Shown here piece by piece: positions 26,179 to 34,300 of a stretch of 44,522 bases of DNA (position 1 is the stretch's first letter; each line of letters opens with the position of its first letter). Under the pieces are notes generated by a model. That model was given only the letters and a program-made list of their open reading frames with translations, was not told the DNA's origin and made no database searches. The translations under genes and the position numbers were made by a program. Origin of the DNA: a virus; IMG/VR virus record IMGVR_UViG_3300030060_006612, positions 1 to 44,522 of that record; one strand, given 5' to 3'.

Positions 26179-28556
26179 GTTTAGGTGATTATTTAGCTGA
26201 GCAAATACTACTAGAAGAAACAGAGATAACCAATATTGTTGCAATATATCCTGGTAGATTTCAACCTATGGGCAAACACCATGCACAAACATATAAGTGG
26301 CTACAGTCAAAGTTCAAAGATGCATATGTAGCAACTAGTGGTAAGGTAGACCTTCCAAAATCTCCATTCTCATTTGCAGAAAAGAAAAAAATAATAAATT
26401 CTCACGGAATAAAAAAGGTAACACAGGTAAAAAACCCATACCAAGCAAAAGAAATATTAAAAAAATATAATCCTAAAAAAACTGCGGCTGTATTTGTATT
26501 TGGCCAAAAAGACGCAGGGAGACTTGGTGGTAAATTTTTCAGGCCATGGGCAGGTAAAGCTGAGGTAGGTTATGAAGAAGGAGCATATTATATAACTGCA
26601 CCTCATATTAGCATGAACGTACCTGGATATGGAGAGATGAGTGGAACAGCAATTAGAAAAGCTCTAGGTGATAAAAAACTAGACGACAAGAAAAAACAAA
26701 AGGTATTTAAGGGAATATTTGGCCATACGAAAAACTATAAAATGATTGTTGGTAAGTTAGAAAAATTAAACGAAGTAATGGAAGATTTTTTTGAAAAGGT
26801 AGGATTAAAAAATATACTAAAAGAGGCCAGTAATACCTTACCAGGAGCAAGAGAGGTAGATGATGGACCAAGGTACTTTTATGGAACTCAAAAATCATAT
26901 AGAGAAGATACAAAAAAGATGGCTTTTAGGTTAGGTATGGATGTTGTAAATTATCTAGTACCAGAAGACGAATTCTTTCAACACGATACTGCATACCCAA
27001 ACGGACCAACTGGTGGTGTATCATACTTCCCAGCAGGTATACCGGCAACAGGTAAAAAAGACGTAACGGCTGGTACCAACTATGTTAAAGATAGGGTTGG
27101 AACTGCCGCTTATAGAAGATGGGCCAAATGGGCAAAGTATCTTGCTCAACAATCAGGATACGAATTTGTAAACTATCTAAGCGCAGATAAATCTATAAAG
27201 CAATCAAAAAAAGAACCTATATCACAAACGCCACAAATGAGTAAAATTAAAAACGCCCTTAAAAAACAAAAATTAGGTAAAAAGGCTAGTTTTCCAAAAG
27301 ATTACCAGGTAAATACTATAGATGAAAACTTAGGGCAATGGCTGGCGAATCAAATATTGCTATCTGAAGGAGGAGCTTATGGCCACATGTCCCATCCATT
27401 TGACGACAGAGGATTAACTTTTGGAGACTTTAAGAGAATAATAGATTTAGCTTTACAAGGAACATTAGATTTAGAACAAGCTGCAACAGAAAAAACTGAT
27501 GGCCAAAACTTATTTATTAGTTGGAACAATAAAATGTTGGCTGCTAGAAACACTGGAGACTTAAAACGTGGCGGAATGGACTATAAAGCAGTAGCAGCAA
27601 AATTTAAGGGTAGGGGTAATATTGAAAAAGCTTTTACTTTTGCAATGAAAGATTTAGAAAAGGCAATAAGTAGTTTATCTCCTAAACAGCAAGAAAAGAT
27701 ATTTAATAAGGGTAATAACTGGGTAAATATGGAAATAATGTACCCTGCATCAGCAAATGTAATCACTTATGACGCACCATATTTACAATTCCATAATGTA
27801 CTACAATATAAAAATGGAAAAGCTATTGGAGCAGTTACTGATGGGGCAAGAATATTGGCAGGTATGATAGCTCAGGTTAATCAAAACACTCAAAAGAACT
27901 TTTCTATAATTGGACCAAAAGTTTTGAAAATGAAAAAACACCAAGATTATGGGGCAAAAAGACCATATTTTATAGCAAAATTAAATAAGCTTATGAAAAA
28001 ATATGGAATGAAGGATAGCGACAGTTTTGGATATTATCATCAAGTTTGGTGGGAAAATTTTGTTGATAAAAAAATGAAGGGACTAGATAACAAGACAAGA
28101 ATGCAATTGGTTAAAAGGTGGGCATTTTTTGATAAGTCATTTAGATTAAACGGTAAAAATATACCTGATGAAAAATTATTAGCAAAGGCAAAAGATTTTG
28201 ATAAATTAAACCACGCAGACCAGGTAAAAAAGAATATGTTACCATTTGAAATTTTATTTTTTGAATTAGGAGCAGAGGTTCTTAAAAATGTAGAAGGATT
28301 TTTAGCTGCAAACCCAGATAAAGCTATACAAGACATGAGAAAACAGGTAGCAAAAGCTATTAGCGACGTTAGAAAAGGTGGAGACCTTAAAAAATTAAAC
28401 AGAATGACTCAACAACTACAAAAAATAGCTTCAATAGGAGGATTTAAGAGAATAGTTCCTAGTGAAGGATTGGTTTTTATATATAAAGGAAATACTTACA
28501 AATTAACAGGAGCGTTTGCACCGGTAAATCAAATAACCGGTATGATGACTTTCTAG
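26175..28556 (+). CDS. NMN-adenylyltransferase-like / ligase-like fusion, possible polyprotein
   Basis: This 793-residue protein combines two nucleotidyl-transfer folds. Residues ~20-195 are a HIGH-type adenylyltransferase: GRFQP (27-31), His35-His36 and SGTAIR (156-161), as in NMNAT/NadM enzymes that make NAD. Residues 218-380 form an unrecognised middle region. Residues ~400-793 hold a covalent nucleotidyltransferase (DNA/RNA ligase) signature: Lys440 in EKTDGQN as candidate adenylation lysine and VNMEI (Glu520) as a motif III-like strand. Short helices ending in gp21-like sites occur at the N-terminus (ILLEE, 11-15) and between the parts (ILKEA, Glu217; ILLSEG, Glu398), which suggests proteolytic separation. 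It is coupled to the kinase gene by an ATGA overlap. Substrates are unknown; NAD or RNA/DNA end repair is inferred. Confidence 0.72.
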   Translation: MSLGDYLAEQILLEETEITNIVAIYPGRFQPMGKHHAQTYKWLQSKFKDAYVATSGKVDLPKSPFSFAEKKKIINSHGIKKVTQVKNPYQAKEILKKYNPKKTAAVFVFGQKDAGRLGGKFFRPWAGKAEVGYEEGAYYITAPHISMNVPGYGEMSGTAIRKALGDKKLDDKKKQKVFKGIFGHTKNYKMIVGKLEKLNEVMEDFFEKVGLKNILKEASNTLPGAREVDDGPRYFYGTQKSYREDTKKMAFRLGMDVVNYLVPEDEFFQHDTAYPNGPTGGVSYFPAGIPATGKKDVTAGTNYVKDRVGTAAYRRWAKWAKYLAQQSGYEFVNYLSADKSIKQSKKEPISQTPQMSKIKNALKKQKLGKKASFPKDYQVNTIDENLGQWLANQILLSEGGAYGHMSHPFDDRGLTFGDFKRIIDLALQGTLDLEQAATEKTDGQNLFISWNNKMLAARNTGDLKRGGMDYKAVAAKFKGRGNIEKAFTFAMKDLEKAISSLSPKQQEKIFNKGNNWVNMEIMYPASANVITYDAPYLQFHNVLQYKNGKAIGAVTDGARILAGMIAQVNQNTQKNFSIIGPKVLKMKKHQDYGAKRPYFIAKLNKLMKKYGMKDSDSFGYYHQVWWENFVDKKMKGLDNKTRMQLVKRWAFFDKSFRLNGKNIPDEKLLAKAKDFDKLNHADQVKKNMLPFEILFFELGAEVLKNVEGFLAANPDKAIQDMRKQVAKAISDVRKGGDLKKLNRMTQQLQKIASIGGFKRIVPSEGLVFIYKGNTYKLTGAFAPVNQITGMMTF

Positions 28557-28567
28557 GAGAAAAGGTT

Positions 28568-29155
28568 ATGAAAAAATATATTCCAGAACACAAGGTTCAA
28601 AGGATGAGAAACTTAGTTACTAAAAATTTTGGTGAAAAAACAAAAATACAAATAGGATACGGTAAAAGCCAAGGAGAGCGTAAGGAAGGAGATATTTGGG
28701 AAGAAAAGGGTAAAACTTGGACCATAAAAAATGGAATAACGCAAACAGTTACCAAATTAGATAACGTTAGAAAAAGTATACTTATGCCATTAGTTTGTCC
28801 AAAGTGCAACGAAAAGGTAATGAAAGGCCAATTAGATAAATTGTTTTGGAAATTATATGGAGAATGTTCAGACTGTAAAATATCATATGAAACAGACCTT
28901 AAAATATCAGGAAAATATAAAGAGTATGAAAAGTCTGAAATGACAAAAAATTTAAGCACATATCTAAAAGATATAAAGATGATGGCAACTGATTTCATAA
29001 ATGAAACAAATAGAAAAGGGTACATTACTGAGACTGGTAAAATAGAGGACTGGTCAAGTCAAGATAAAGAAAAGTTAAGAGACAAAATAAATACTAGAAT
29101 AGATGAAATAGAAAAAGATTTAACTAAAAAATACGATAATATGCATAAAGAATAG
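28568..29155 (+). CDS. Zinc-ribbon protein of unknown function
   Basis: The 195-residue, Lys-rich protein has a four-cysteine zinc ribbon: Cys77 and Cys80 in CPKC, Cys100 and Cys103 in CSDC. Around it are a conserved-looking N-terminal segment with GDIWEEKGKTWTIKNG (residues 41-56) and a long helical C-terminus likely to form a coiled coil. Similar unnamed proteins occur, as I recall, in T4-like phages of marine bacteria. It follows the ligase-like gene by eleven bases with a TAGGAG site and ends the unit. A nucleic-acid-binding or assembly role is possible. No catalytic residues are seen. Confidence 0.68.
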   Translation: MKKYIPEHKVQRMRNLVTKNFGEKTKIQIGYGKSQGERKEGDIWEEKGKTWTIKNGITQTVTKLDNVRKSILMPLVCPKCNEKVMKGQLDKLFWKLYGECSDCKISYETDLKISGKYKEYEKSEMTKNLSTYLKDIKMMATDFINETNRKGYITETGKIEDWSSQDKEKLRDKINTRIDEIEKDLTKKYDNMHKE

Positions 29156-29164
29156 GCCATATTA

Positions 29165-29172
29165 TATTTATA
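29165..29172 (+). promoter_or_regulatory. Late promoter octamer (copy 5) ahead of the lysis-like unit
   Basis: TATTTATAT lies in a 45-base gap, 28 bases before the ATG of the XhlA-like gene, which has its own AAGGAAG ribosome site. It would drive 29201-30759. Confidence 0.58.
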
Positions 29173-29200
29173 TTCAGATATGTAAACAAGGAAGACAAAA

Positions 29201-29455
29201 ATGCCTAGACTAACTAACGAACACCTTCATAGCGAAATAAAACTTGTAAAACAAGAGGTTGAGTATATAAAAGACAACCAAGAAAGAATGCAGGCCGACT
29301 TAACAATGATTAAGAAGACTTTATTGGGCCCAGATGATGGTACAATAGCAAGAGTAAATAAAAACACTGACTTTAGAAATACAACTAGAAAGGTTATATG
29401 GTCTATTTGGGTTGCTCTAATAGGTATAATTGGAAAAATAATATTCTGGGATTAG
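29201..29455 (+). CDS. XhlA-like small membrane protein, candidate lysis accessory
   Basis: The 84-residue product has an N-terminal coiled coil (residues 5-42, heptad-like Leu/Val/Ile spacing) and one C-terminal membrane helix (64-82, VIWSIWVALIGIIGKIIFW). This layout and size match the haemolysin XhlA family, membrane-anchored partners of phage holins. The start is supported by AAGGAAG eleven bases upstream. A second membrane protein with holin features lies at 30358, in the same unit, which strengthens a lysis role. No endolysin is visible nearby. An alternative is a tail- or head-associated membrane protein. The family call is from architecture, not alignment. Confidence 0.6.
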   Translation: MPRLTNEHLHSEIKLVKQEVEYIKDNQERMQADLTMIKKTLLGPDDGTIARVNKNTDFRNTTRKVIWSIWVALIGIIGKIIFWD

Positions 29456-29456
29456 T

Positions 29457-30338
29457 ATGAAACAAGAAAGATTACAAGAAATAATTAAGGAAGAATTAGT
29501 AGATGTTTTGATTGAAAATATAACAAGAAGATTTTCAAAAGCAGTAGAAGCTTATCAAAAGATCCAGTTGCAGCAACAACAACTAAGAAAGAAATTTGTT
29601 GATGAAAAAGACCCAAAAAAGAAAGAGGCATTAAAACAGTCTCTAATAACACTACACAAAAAAGTACAAAAGGCAGAATCAGATTTTAATTCGGCACTTA
29701 AAAGTGAGCCAATTGAAGATGACCTTATGGAAAAAAGCAAGGGTCTATGGGCAAATATACATGCTAAAAGAAAGCGTGGTGAAAAGCCTGCAAGAAAAGG
29801 CAGTAAAGCCTTCAAAAAAGCTAAAAAAGCTGCAAGAGATATAAATGAGGCCGGACAATATAAGGATGTTTCAGATAAATTCAAAGATGCTCTTGACAAT
29901 CTACCAGACAAAAAATTTACCATGAAAAACATACATGACCTAATAAAAAAGACAAAACAAAAAAGACCTGATTCAGCAATGGCATATGCTAAAGATGCAT
30001 TTGGATGGATAGGTGGAGGTAAATGGTTAAAGGAAGGCAAATTAAATGAAGATGTGTTTAAGTCTTTTTTAGGAGATGACCCAGCGTTTAAGTTATATAC
30101 TGCAACAAATACAGATAAAAGAAAATCTGTACAGGCTAGAAAAACAGATAAGACTTGGGACGATGGAGTTCCTGTACTAAAATATATTGCAAGAGCACCA
30201 AAAAAAGATTCACCTTTACCAAAAGGTAAATTTAAGATTATAGAAGATAATAAACATGGTTGGTGGTACTATCAAGTAGGAAATACTTGGTATGGTATAA
30301 GTCAAAAAGACTATGGCACCCCACCATTTGAATACTAA
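29457..30338 (+). CDS. Basic protein with candidate capsid-targeting N-terminus
   Basis: This 293-residue, Lys-rich protein is not assigned. Residues 1-20 form an amphipathic helix (MKQERLQEIIKEELVDVLIE), like a T4 capsid-targeting sequence. A coiled coil follows to about 80, then the motif GLWANIHAKRKRGEKP (97-112), which I recall from many unnamed proteins of T4-like marine phages. A possible cut site INEAG is at Glu131 and another, LKEG, lies in the following domain. The C-terminal ~60 residues (KFKIIEDNKHGWWYYQVGN, YGIS) look like a small SH3-like barrel. It lies one base after the XhlA-like gene. It may be an internal head protein or a lysis-linked protein; the first fits its basic charge better. 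Confidence 0.6.
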   Translation: MKQERLQEIIKEELVDVLIENITRRFSKAVEAYQKIQLQQQQLRKKFVDEKDPKKKEALKQSLITLHKKVQKAESDFNSALKSEPIEDDLMEKSKGLWANIHAKRKRGEKPARKGSKAFKKAKKAARDINEAGQYKDVSDKFKDALDNLPDKKFTMKNIHDLIKKTKQKRPDSAMAYAKDAFGWIGGGKWLKEGKLNEDVFKSFLGDDPAFKLYTATNTDKRKSVQARKTDKTWDDGVPVLKYIARAPKKDSPLPKGKFKIIEDNKHGWWYYQVGNTWYGISQKDYGTPPFEY

Positions 30339-30357
30339 AAATTAAGGAGAAAAAGTT

Positions 30358-30759
30358 ATGAGCATATTAGGAAATTTATTTTCAGGAGGAGCAGGCGAAC
30401 TAGTAGAATCAGTTGGTGGTGTACTTGACAACCTAACAACTTCAAAAGAAGAAAAACTAGAAGCAAAAAGAAAAATGAAACAATTAGTTTCTGATTATGA
30501 AACTAAAATGGAAGCTAACATCACTGATAGATGGAAAGCTGATATGAATAGTGATTCATGGTTATCAAAAAATGTAAGGCCTTTGGTTTTAATATTTCTA
30601 GTTGTATGCACTGTTCTTATGATTTTTATAGACGCAGGATCTATTAAATTTGTTGTTGAAGAAAAATGGACAGACCTTTTACAACTAGTACTTATTACTG
30701 TTATTGGTGCGTATTTTGGTGGTAGAAGTTTCGAAAAGAGAGGAAAGAAACAACAATAA
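30358..30759 (+). CDS. Holin-like protein (GTA-holin 3TM type)
   Basis: The 133-residue protein has an N-terminal amphipathic Gly-rich segment (residues 1-25), a charged helix, and two membrane helices (about 74-93 with RPLVLIFLVVCTVLMIF, and 105-122 LLQLVLITVIGAYFGGRS), ending in a basic tail. This matches the 3TM holin family first described for gene-transfer-agent release, where the third segment is weakly hydrophobic. Such holins permeabilise the inner membrane at the end of infection. It has a strong TAAGGAG site and ends the unit, 27 bases before the terminase start. No endolysin gene is visible in this window, so the muralytic partner must be elsewhere. Confidence 0.7.
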   Translation: MSILGNLFSGGAGELVESVGGVLDNLTTSKEEKLEAKRKMKQLVSDYETKMEANITDRWKADMNSDSWLSKNVRPLVLIFLVVCTVLMIFIDAGSIKFVVEEKWTDLLQLVLITVIGAYFGGRSFEKRGKKQQ

Positions 30760-30775
30760 AATTGTCTTGAAAATA

Positions 30776-30783
30776 TATTTATA
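30776..30783 (+). promoter_or_regulatory. Late promoter octamer (copy 6) ahead of terminase
   Basis: TATTTATAT sits in the 27-base gap and ends three bases before the terminase ATG. There is no Shine-Dalgarno site, so a leaderless terminase mRNA is predicted if this is the -10 element. Confidence 0.58.
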
Positions 30784-30786
30784 TAT

Positions 30787-32373
30787 ATGAAGAAGACTAA
30801 GTCTATTAAATCGATAATTAAGTCTGAATATATTAAGTGTGTAAACGACCCAGTTTACTTCATGAAAAAGTATTGTCAGATACAGCACCCCACAAGAGGT
30901 AGAATACCCTTTAACCTGTATAAGTTTCAAGAGCGTTCATTAGAACAATTCCAACACAATGACTACAATATTATACTTAAGTCAAGACAGTTAGGTATAT
31001 CTACAATATCTGCAGGATATTCTCTTTGGCTTATGTTATTTCATGAAGATAAAAACGTACTTGTAATAGCAACAAAACAGGATGTAGCAAAAAATCTAGT
31101 TACCAAGGTTAGAGAAATGCACATGTATTTACCTAGTTGGTTAAAGGGTACAACTGTTGAAGATAATAAATTATCCTTAAGGTTTAAGAATGGTTCACAA
31201 ATAAAAGCAGTTTCTAGTTCTGGTGATGCAGGTAGATCAGAAGCCTTATCACTTCTAGTAATTGATGAGGCAGCGTTTATTGATAAGATAGAAGAAATAT
31301 GGGCATCAGCTCAGCAAACATTGGCAACAGGTGGTAAATGTATAGCCCTTTCTACTCCAAATGGTGTAGGTAATTGGTTTCATAAGACGTGGGTAAAAGC
31401 AGAAGAGGGAACAAACAACTTTAATACTATTAGACTTCATTGGTCGGTTCATCCAGAAAGAGACAAAATATGGAGAGAAGAGCAAGATGAACTATTAGGT
31501 CCTAAAATGGCTGCTCAAGAATGTGATTGTGACTTTGTTTCTTCTGGTCATAATGTTGTTGATGCAAATATTATAGAATGGTATAGTACAACACATCAAA
31601 TGGACCCGATGGAAAATAGAGGATTTGATGGCAACTATTGGATATGGGAGACTTGTAATTACAGTAAAAATTACATGGTTGTAGCTGACGTTGCTAGAGG
31701 AGATGGTAGCGATTTTTCTACCTTTCATATAATAGATATAGAGACCGTTACCCAAGTAGCTGAATATAGAGGACAGTTGACTCCAAAGGATTTTGGAAAC
31801 ATGCTTGTTACGGTTGCAACAGAATACAACGATGCCTTACTAGTAATTGAAAACGCCAGTGTAGGATTTGGAGCAATACAAAGTGCTATAGATAGAGAAT
31901 ATAAAAATCTATACTATACTTACAAGCAAGACGGCGTTATAGATGCAACAACTCAGTTAACCAAAGGTTATGACTTAAAAGATAAATCACAAATGACTCC
32001 TGGTTTTACTACATCTTCAAAAACTAGGCCACTTTTAATCTCAAAACTTGATATTTATTTAAGAGAAAAAGAGTGTATTATCAGGTCAAAAAGACTTTTA
32101 GAAGAATTAAGGGTTTTTATATGGAATGGTAGTAAGGCTGAAGCTCAGAGAGGCTATAATGACGATTTGGTTATGGCCTTTAGTATTGCTATGTGGGTGA
32201 GAGATACCGCATTAAAATTAAAACAACAAGGAATAGAGTTAGATAGAATGGCTATTAGCAGAATTGGTAAAAATAATCAGCATGGCGTATATACTAACTC
32301 TAATATAGAAAATAATCCTTGGAAACAAAAAACACGCAATGGTCAGGACGAAGACTTGACTTGGCTATTGTAA
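30787..32373 (+). CDS. Terminase large subunit (gp17-like)
   Basis: The 528-residue packaging motor has both canonical parts. The N-terminal ATPase shows Walker A KSRQLGIST (65-73), Walker B LLVIDEAAF with Asp160-Glu161, and coupling motif STPNG (189-193). The C-terminal RNase-H-like nuclease has Asp301 in VVADVARGDGSDF, Glu355 in VIENAS and Asp459/Asp460 in YNDDLV. Length is a little below T4 gp17 (610). It docks on the portal encoded next, moves DNA into the prohead and cuts concatemers. The ATG lies just after a late-promoter octamer and lacks a ribosome site. No small terminase subunit is recognised in the window, and the T4 tail genes 18 and 19, which lie between 17 and 20 in T4, are missing here. 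Confidence 0.94.
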   Translation: MKKTKSIKSIIKSEYIKCVNDPVYFMKKYCQIQHPTRGRIPFNLYKFQERSLEQFQHNDYNIILKSRQLGISTISAGYSLWLMLFHEDKNVLVIATKQDVAKNLVTKVREMHMYLPSWLKGTTVEDNKLSLRFKNGSQIKAVSSSGDAGRSEALSLLVIDEAAFIDKIEEIWASAQQTLATGGKCIALSTPNGVGNWFHKTWVKAEEGTNNFNTIRLHWSVHPERDKIWREEQDELLGPKMAAQECDCDFVSSGHNVVDANIIEWYSTTHQMDPMENRGFDGNYWIWETCNYSKNYMVVADVARGDGSDFSTFHIIDIETVTQVAEYRGQLTPKDFGNMLVTVATEYNDALLVIENASVGFGAIQSAIDREYKNLYYTYKQDGVIDATTQLTKGYDLKDKSQMTPGFTTSSKTRPLLISKLDIYLREKECIIRSKRLLEELRVFIWNGSKAEAQRGYNDDLVMAFSIAMWVRDTALKLKQQGIELDRMAISRIGKNNQHGVYTNSNIENNPWKQKTRNGQDEDLTWLL

Positions 32374-32394
32374 AAGGTTATAGGGGAAAAAATT

Positions 32395-34239
32395 ATGGCA
32401 GATAAAACATTTTTCGGAAGAATGAAAAAATTATTTTCAACTTCTACTGTAGTAAGAAAAGTTGGAGATAAAGGCTTAAGAGTAGTTGATACAGCAAGAT
32501 TGCAGTCTGCTGGAAACTTAGCAACAAATACTCTAATAGACAGATACAATAGACTACACCACTCAAATCTTACAAATTCTGTGTATAATCCAGCACAAGC
32601 ATTTGCCCAGATGAGAAATGAACTATTCACAGATTATGAGGCAATGGATACAGATTCAATAATATCTTCTGCGTTAGATATATATGCAGATGAATCTACT
32701 ATGAAAAATGAGTATGGAGACATACTAGAAATAACAAGCGGTAAAAAAGAAATAAAAGAAATACTACATAATCTATACTATGATGTACTAAACGTTGAAT
32801 TTAATATGTGGCCATGGATTAGAAATATTGTAAAATACGGTGATTTTTACTTAAAATTAGATATTATAGAAAAGGTAGGGGTAACAAATGCTTCTCCAAT
32901 ATCTGCCTATGAAGTTCAAAGAGAAGAAGGAACAGATCCGCAAAGGCCTGAATATGTTAGATTTTTACATGACCCAAGCTTTGCAGGAGGAAATGCTTCT
33001 AATACGCATTCAACAACTAAAACATATTATGAAAATTATGAAGTAGCACACTTTAGAATGTTGAACGATACAAATTGGCTTCCTTATGGAAAATCAATAA
33101 TAGAGTCAGGAAGAAAAACTTGGAAACAATTAACTCTTATGGAAGACGCAATGATGATTCACAGAATCATGCGTGCACCTGAAAAGAGGGTATTTAATAT
33201 AGATATAGGTAATATACCTCCTAATGAAGTCGATAATTACATGCAACAGGTAATAAATAGGATGAAAAAGACTCCATATATTGACCAAACTACAGGTGAT
33301 TACAATCTTAAATTTAATCTACAAAACATGATGGAAGATTTCTATTTACCTACAAGAGGTGGTAATAGTGGAACGAGTATAGATTCTTTAGCAGGCATGG
33401 AATGGACAGGGACTGAAGATATAGAATACTTAAAAAATAGATTATTGGCGTCATTAAGAGTACCAAAGGCGTTTTTAGGTTATGAAGAAGGTGTTGATGG
33501 TAAAGCTACTTTAGCTGCATTAGACGTTAGATTTGCAAGAACCATAGAAAGAATCCAAAGAATAGTTGTTTCAGAACTAACAAAAATAGGGTTGGTTCAT
33601 TTATATTCTCAAGGGTACACAAACGAAGACCTAGTAGATTTCGAATTACAGCTCACCAATCCATCTACTATTTATGAGCAAGAAAAAATAGAATTATGGA
33701 ATTCAAAAATATCATTGGCAAGAGATATTAAAGATAATAAGATGCTATCTGAGGATTGGATATACGATAATATATTTGGAATTGTAAAAGATGACGTTGT
33801 ACTAGAAAGAGAGAAGGTTGTTGAAGATACTATAAATGCATTTAGACATTCAACAATAGAATCAGAAGGAAAAGACCCAGCTAAACAACCAACTGTACAA
33901 GAAGAAATAAAGGATAAGAATAGAAAAAGATTACGATCTGCACACGATACTAGAAAAACTAGAGATGGAGATTCAGATGCAGATGTAGGAAGGCCAGAAG
34001 AAAACAATTACTATGGCACAGATAATGGGGCTAGAGGTAGAGACCCTTTAGGTAAAGAAAAAGTTAAAAGAGATTCAAAAAATAAGGATCGATCGTTAAC
34101 AAATAAGTACAAGAATAAGAGCCCGTTGGCCAGAGAAATAGCAGATTCAATGGATTTATTCAAAAATAAGAAATCAATGTTAAGCGAAAAAGCTAATATG
34201 TTGGACGAGTCTAATTTAATAGACACAGACTTAACATAA
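32395..34239 (+). CDS. Portal vertex protein (gp20-like)
   Basis: The 614-residue protein is a T4-type portal. Conserved blocks are visible: PEKRVFNIDIGNIPPNEVD near 265-283, a DFYLPTRGGNSGTSID stretch near 320-335, and EYLKNRLLASLRVPKAFLGY near 344-363. Twelve copies form the ring at one vertex through which DNA enters and on which the tail neck assembles. The C-terminal ~110 residues are charged and probably disordered, with several Lys/Asp/Arg runs. It starts after an AGGGG site 21 bases beyond the terminase stop and is the last gene before a late-promoter gap, so terminase and portal form a two-gene unit. Confidence 0.93.
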   Translation: MADKTFFGRMKKLFSTSTVVRKVGDKGLRVVDTARLQSAGNLATNTLIDRYNRLHHSNLTNSVYNPAQAFAQMRNELFTDYEAMDTDSIISSALDIYADESTMKNEYGDILEITSGKKEIKEILHNLYYDVLNVEFNMWPWIRNIVKYGDFYLKLDIIEKVGVTNASPISAYEVQREEGTDPQRPEYVRFLHDPSFAGGNASNTHSTTKTYYENYEVAHFRMLNDTNWLPYGKSIIESGRKTWKQLTLMEDAMMIHRIMRAPEKRVFNIDIGNIPPNEVDNYMQQVINRMKKTPYIDQTTGDYNLKFNLQNMMEDFYLPTRGGNSGTSIDSLAGMEWTGTEDIEYLKNRLLASLRVPKAFLGYEEGVDGKATLAALDVRFARTIERIQRIVVSELTKIGLVHLYSQGYTNEDLVDFELQLTNPSTIYEQEKIELWNSKISLARDIKDNKMLSEDWIYDNIFGIVKDDVVLEREKVVEDTINAFRHSTIESEGKDPAKQPTVQEEIKDKNRKRLRSAHDTRKTRDGDSDADVGRPEENNYYGTDNGARGRDPLGKEKVKRDSKNKDRSLTNKYKNKSPLAREIADSMDLFKNKKSMLSEKANMLDESNLIDTDLT

Positions 34240-34253
34240 GGGTTCTACTGATA

Positions 34254-34261
34254 TATTTATA
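34254..34261 (+). promoter_or_regulatory. Late promoter octamer (copy 7) ahead of the prohead unit
   Basis: TATTTATAT lies in the 61-base gap after the portal gene, with 39 bases to the GTG start at 34301. It would drive 34301-38970, the prohead core and protease genes. Confidence 0.6.
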
Positions 34262-34300
34262 TATGAATATAAGGTATTTAATACTTGGGAGAAATTTAAG

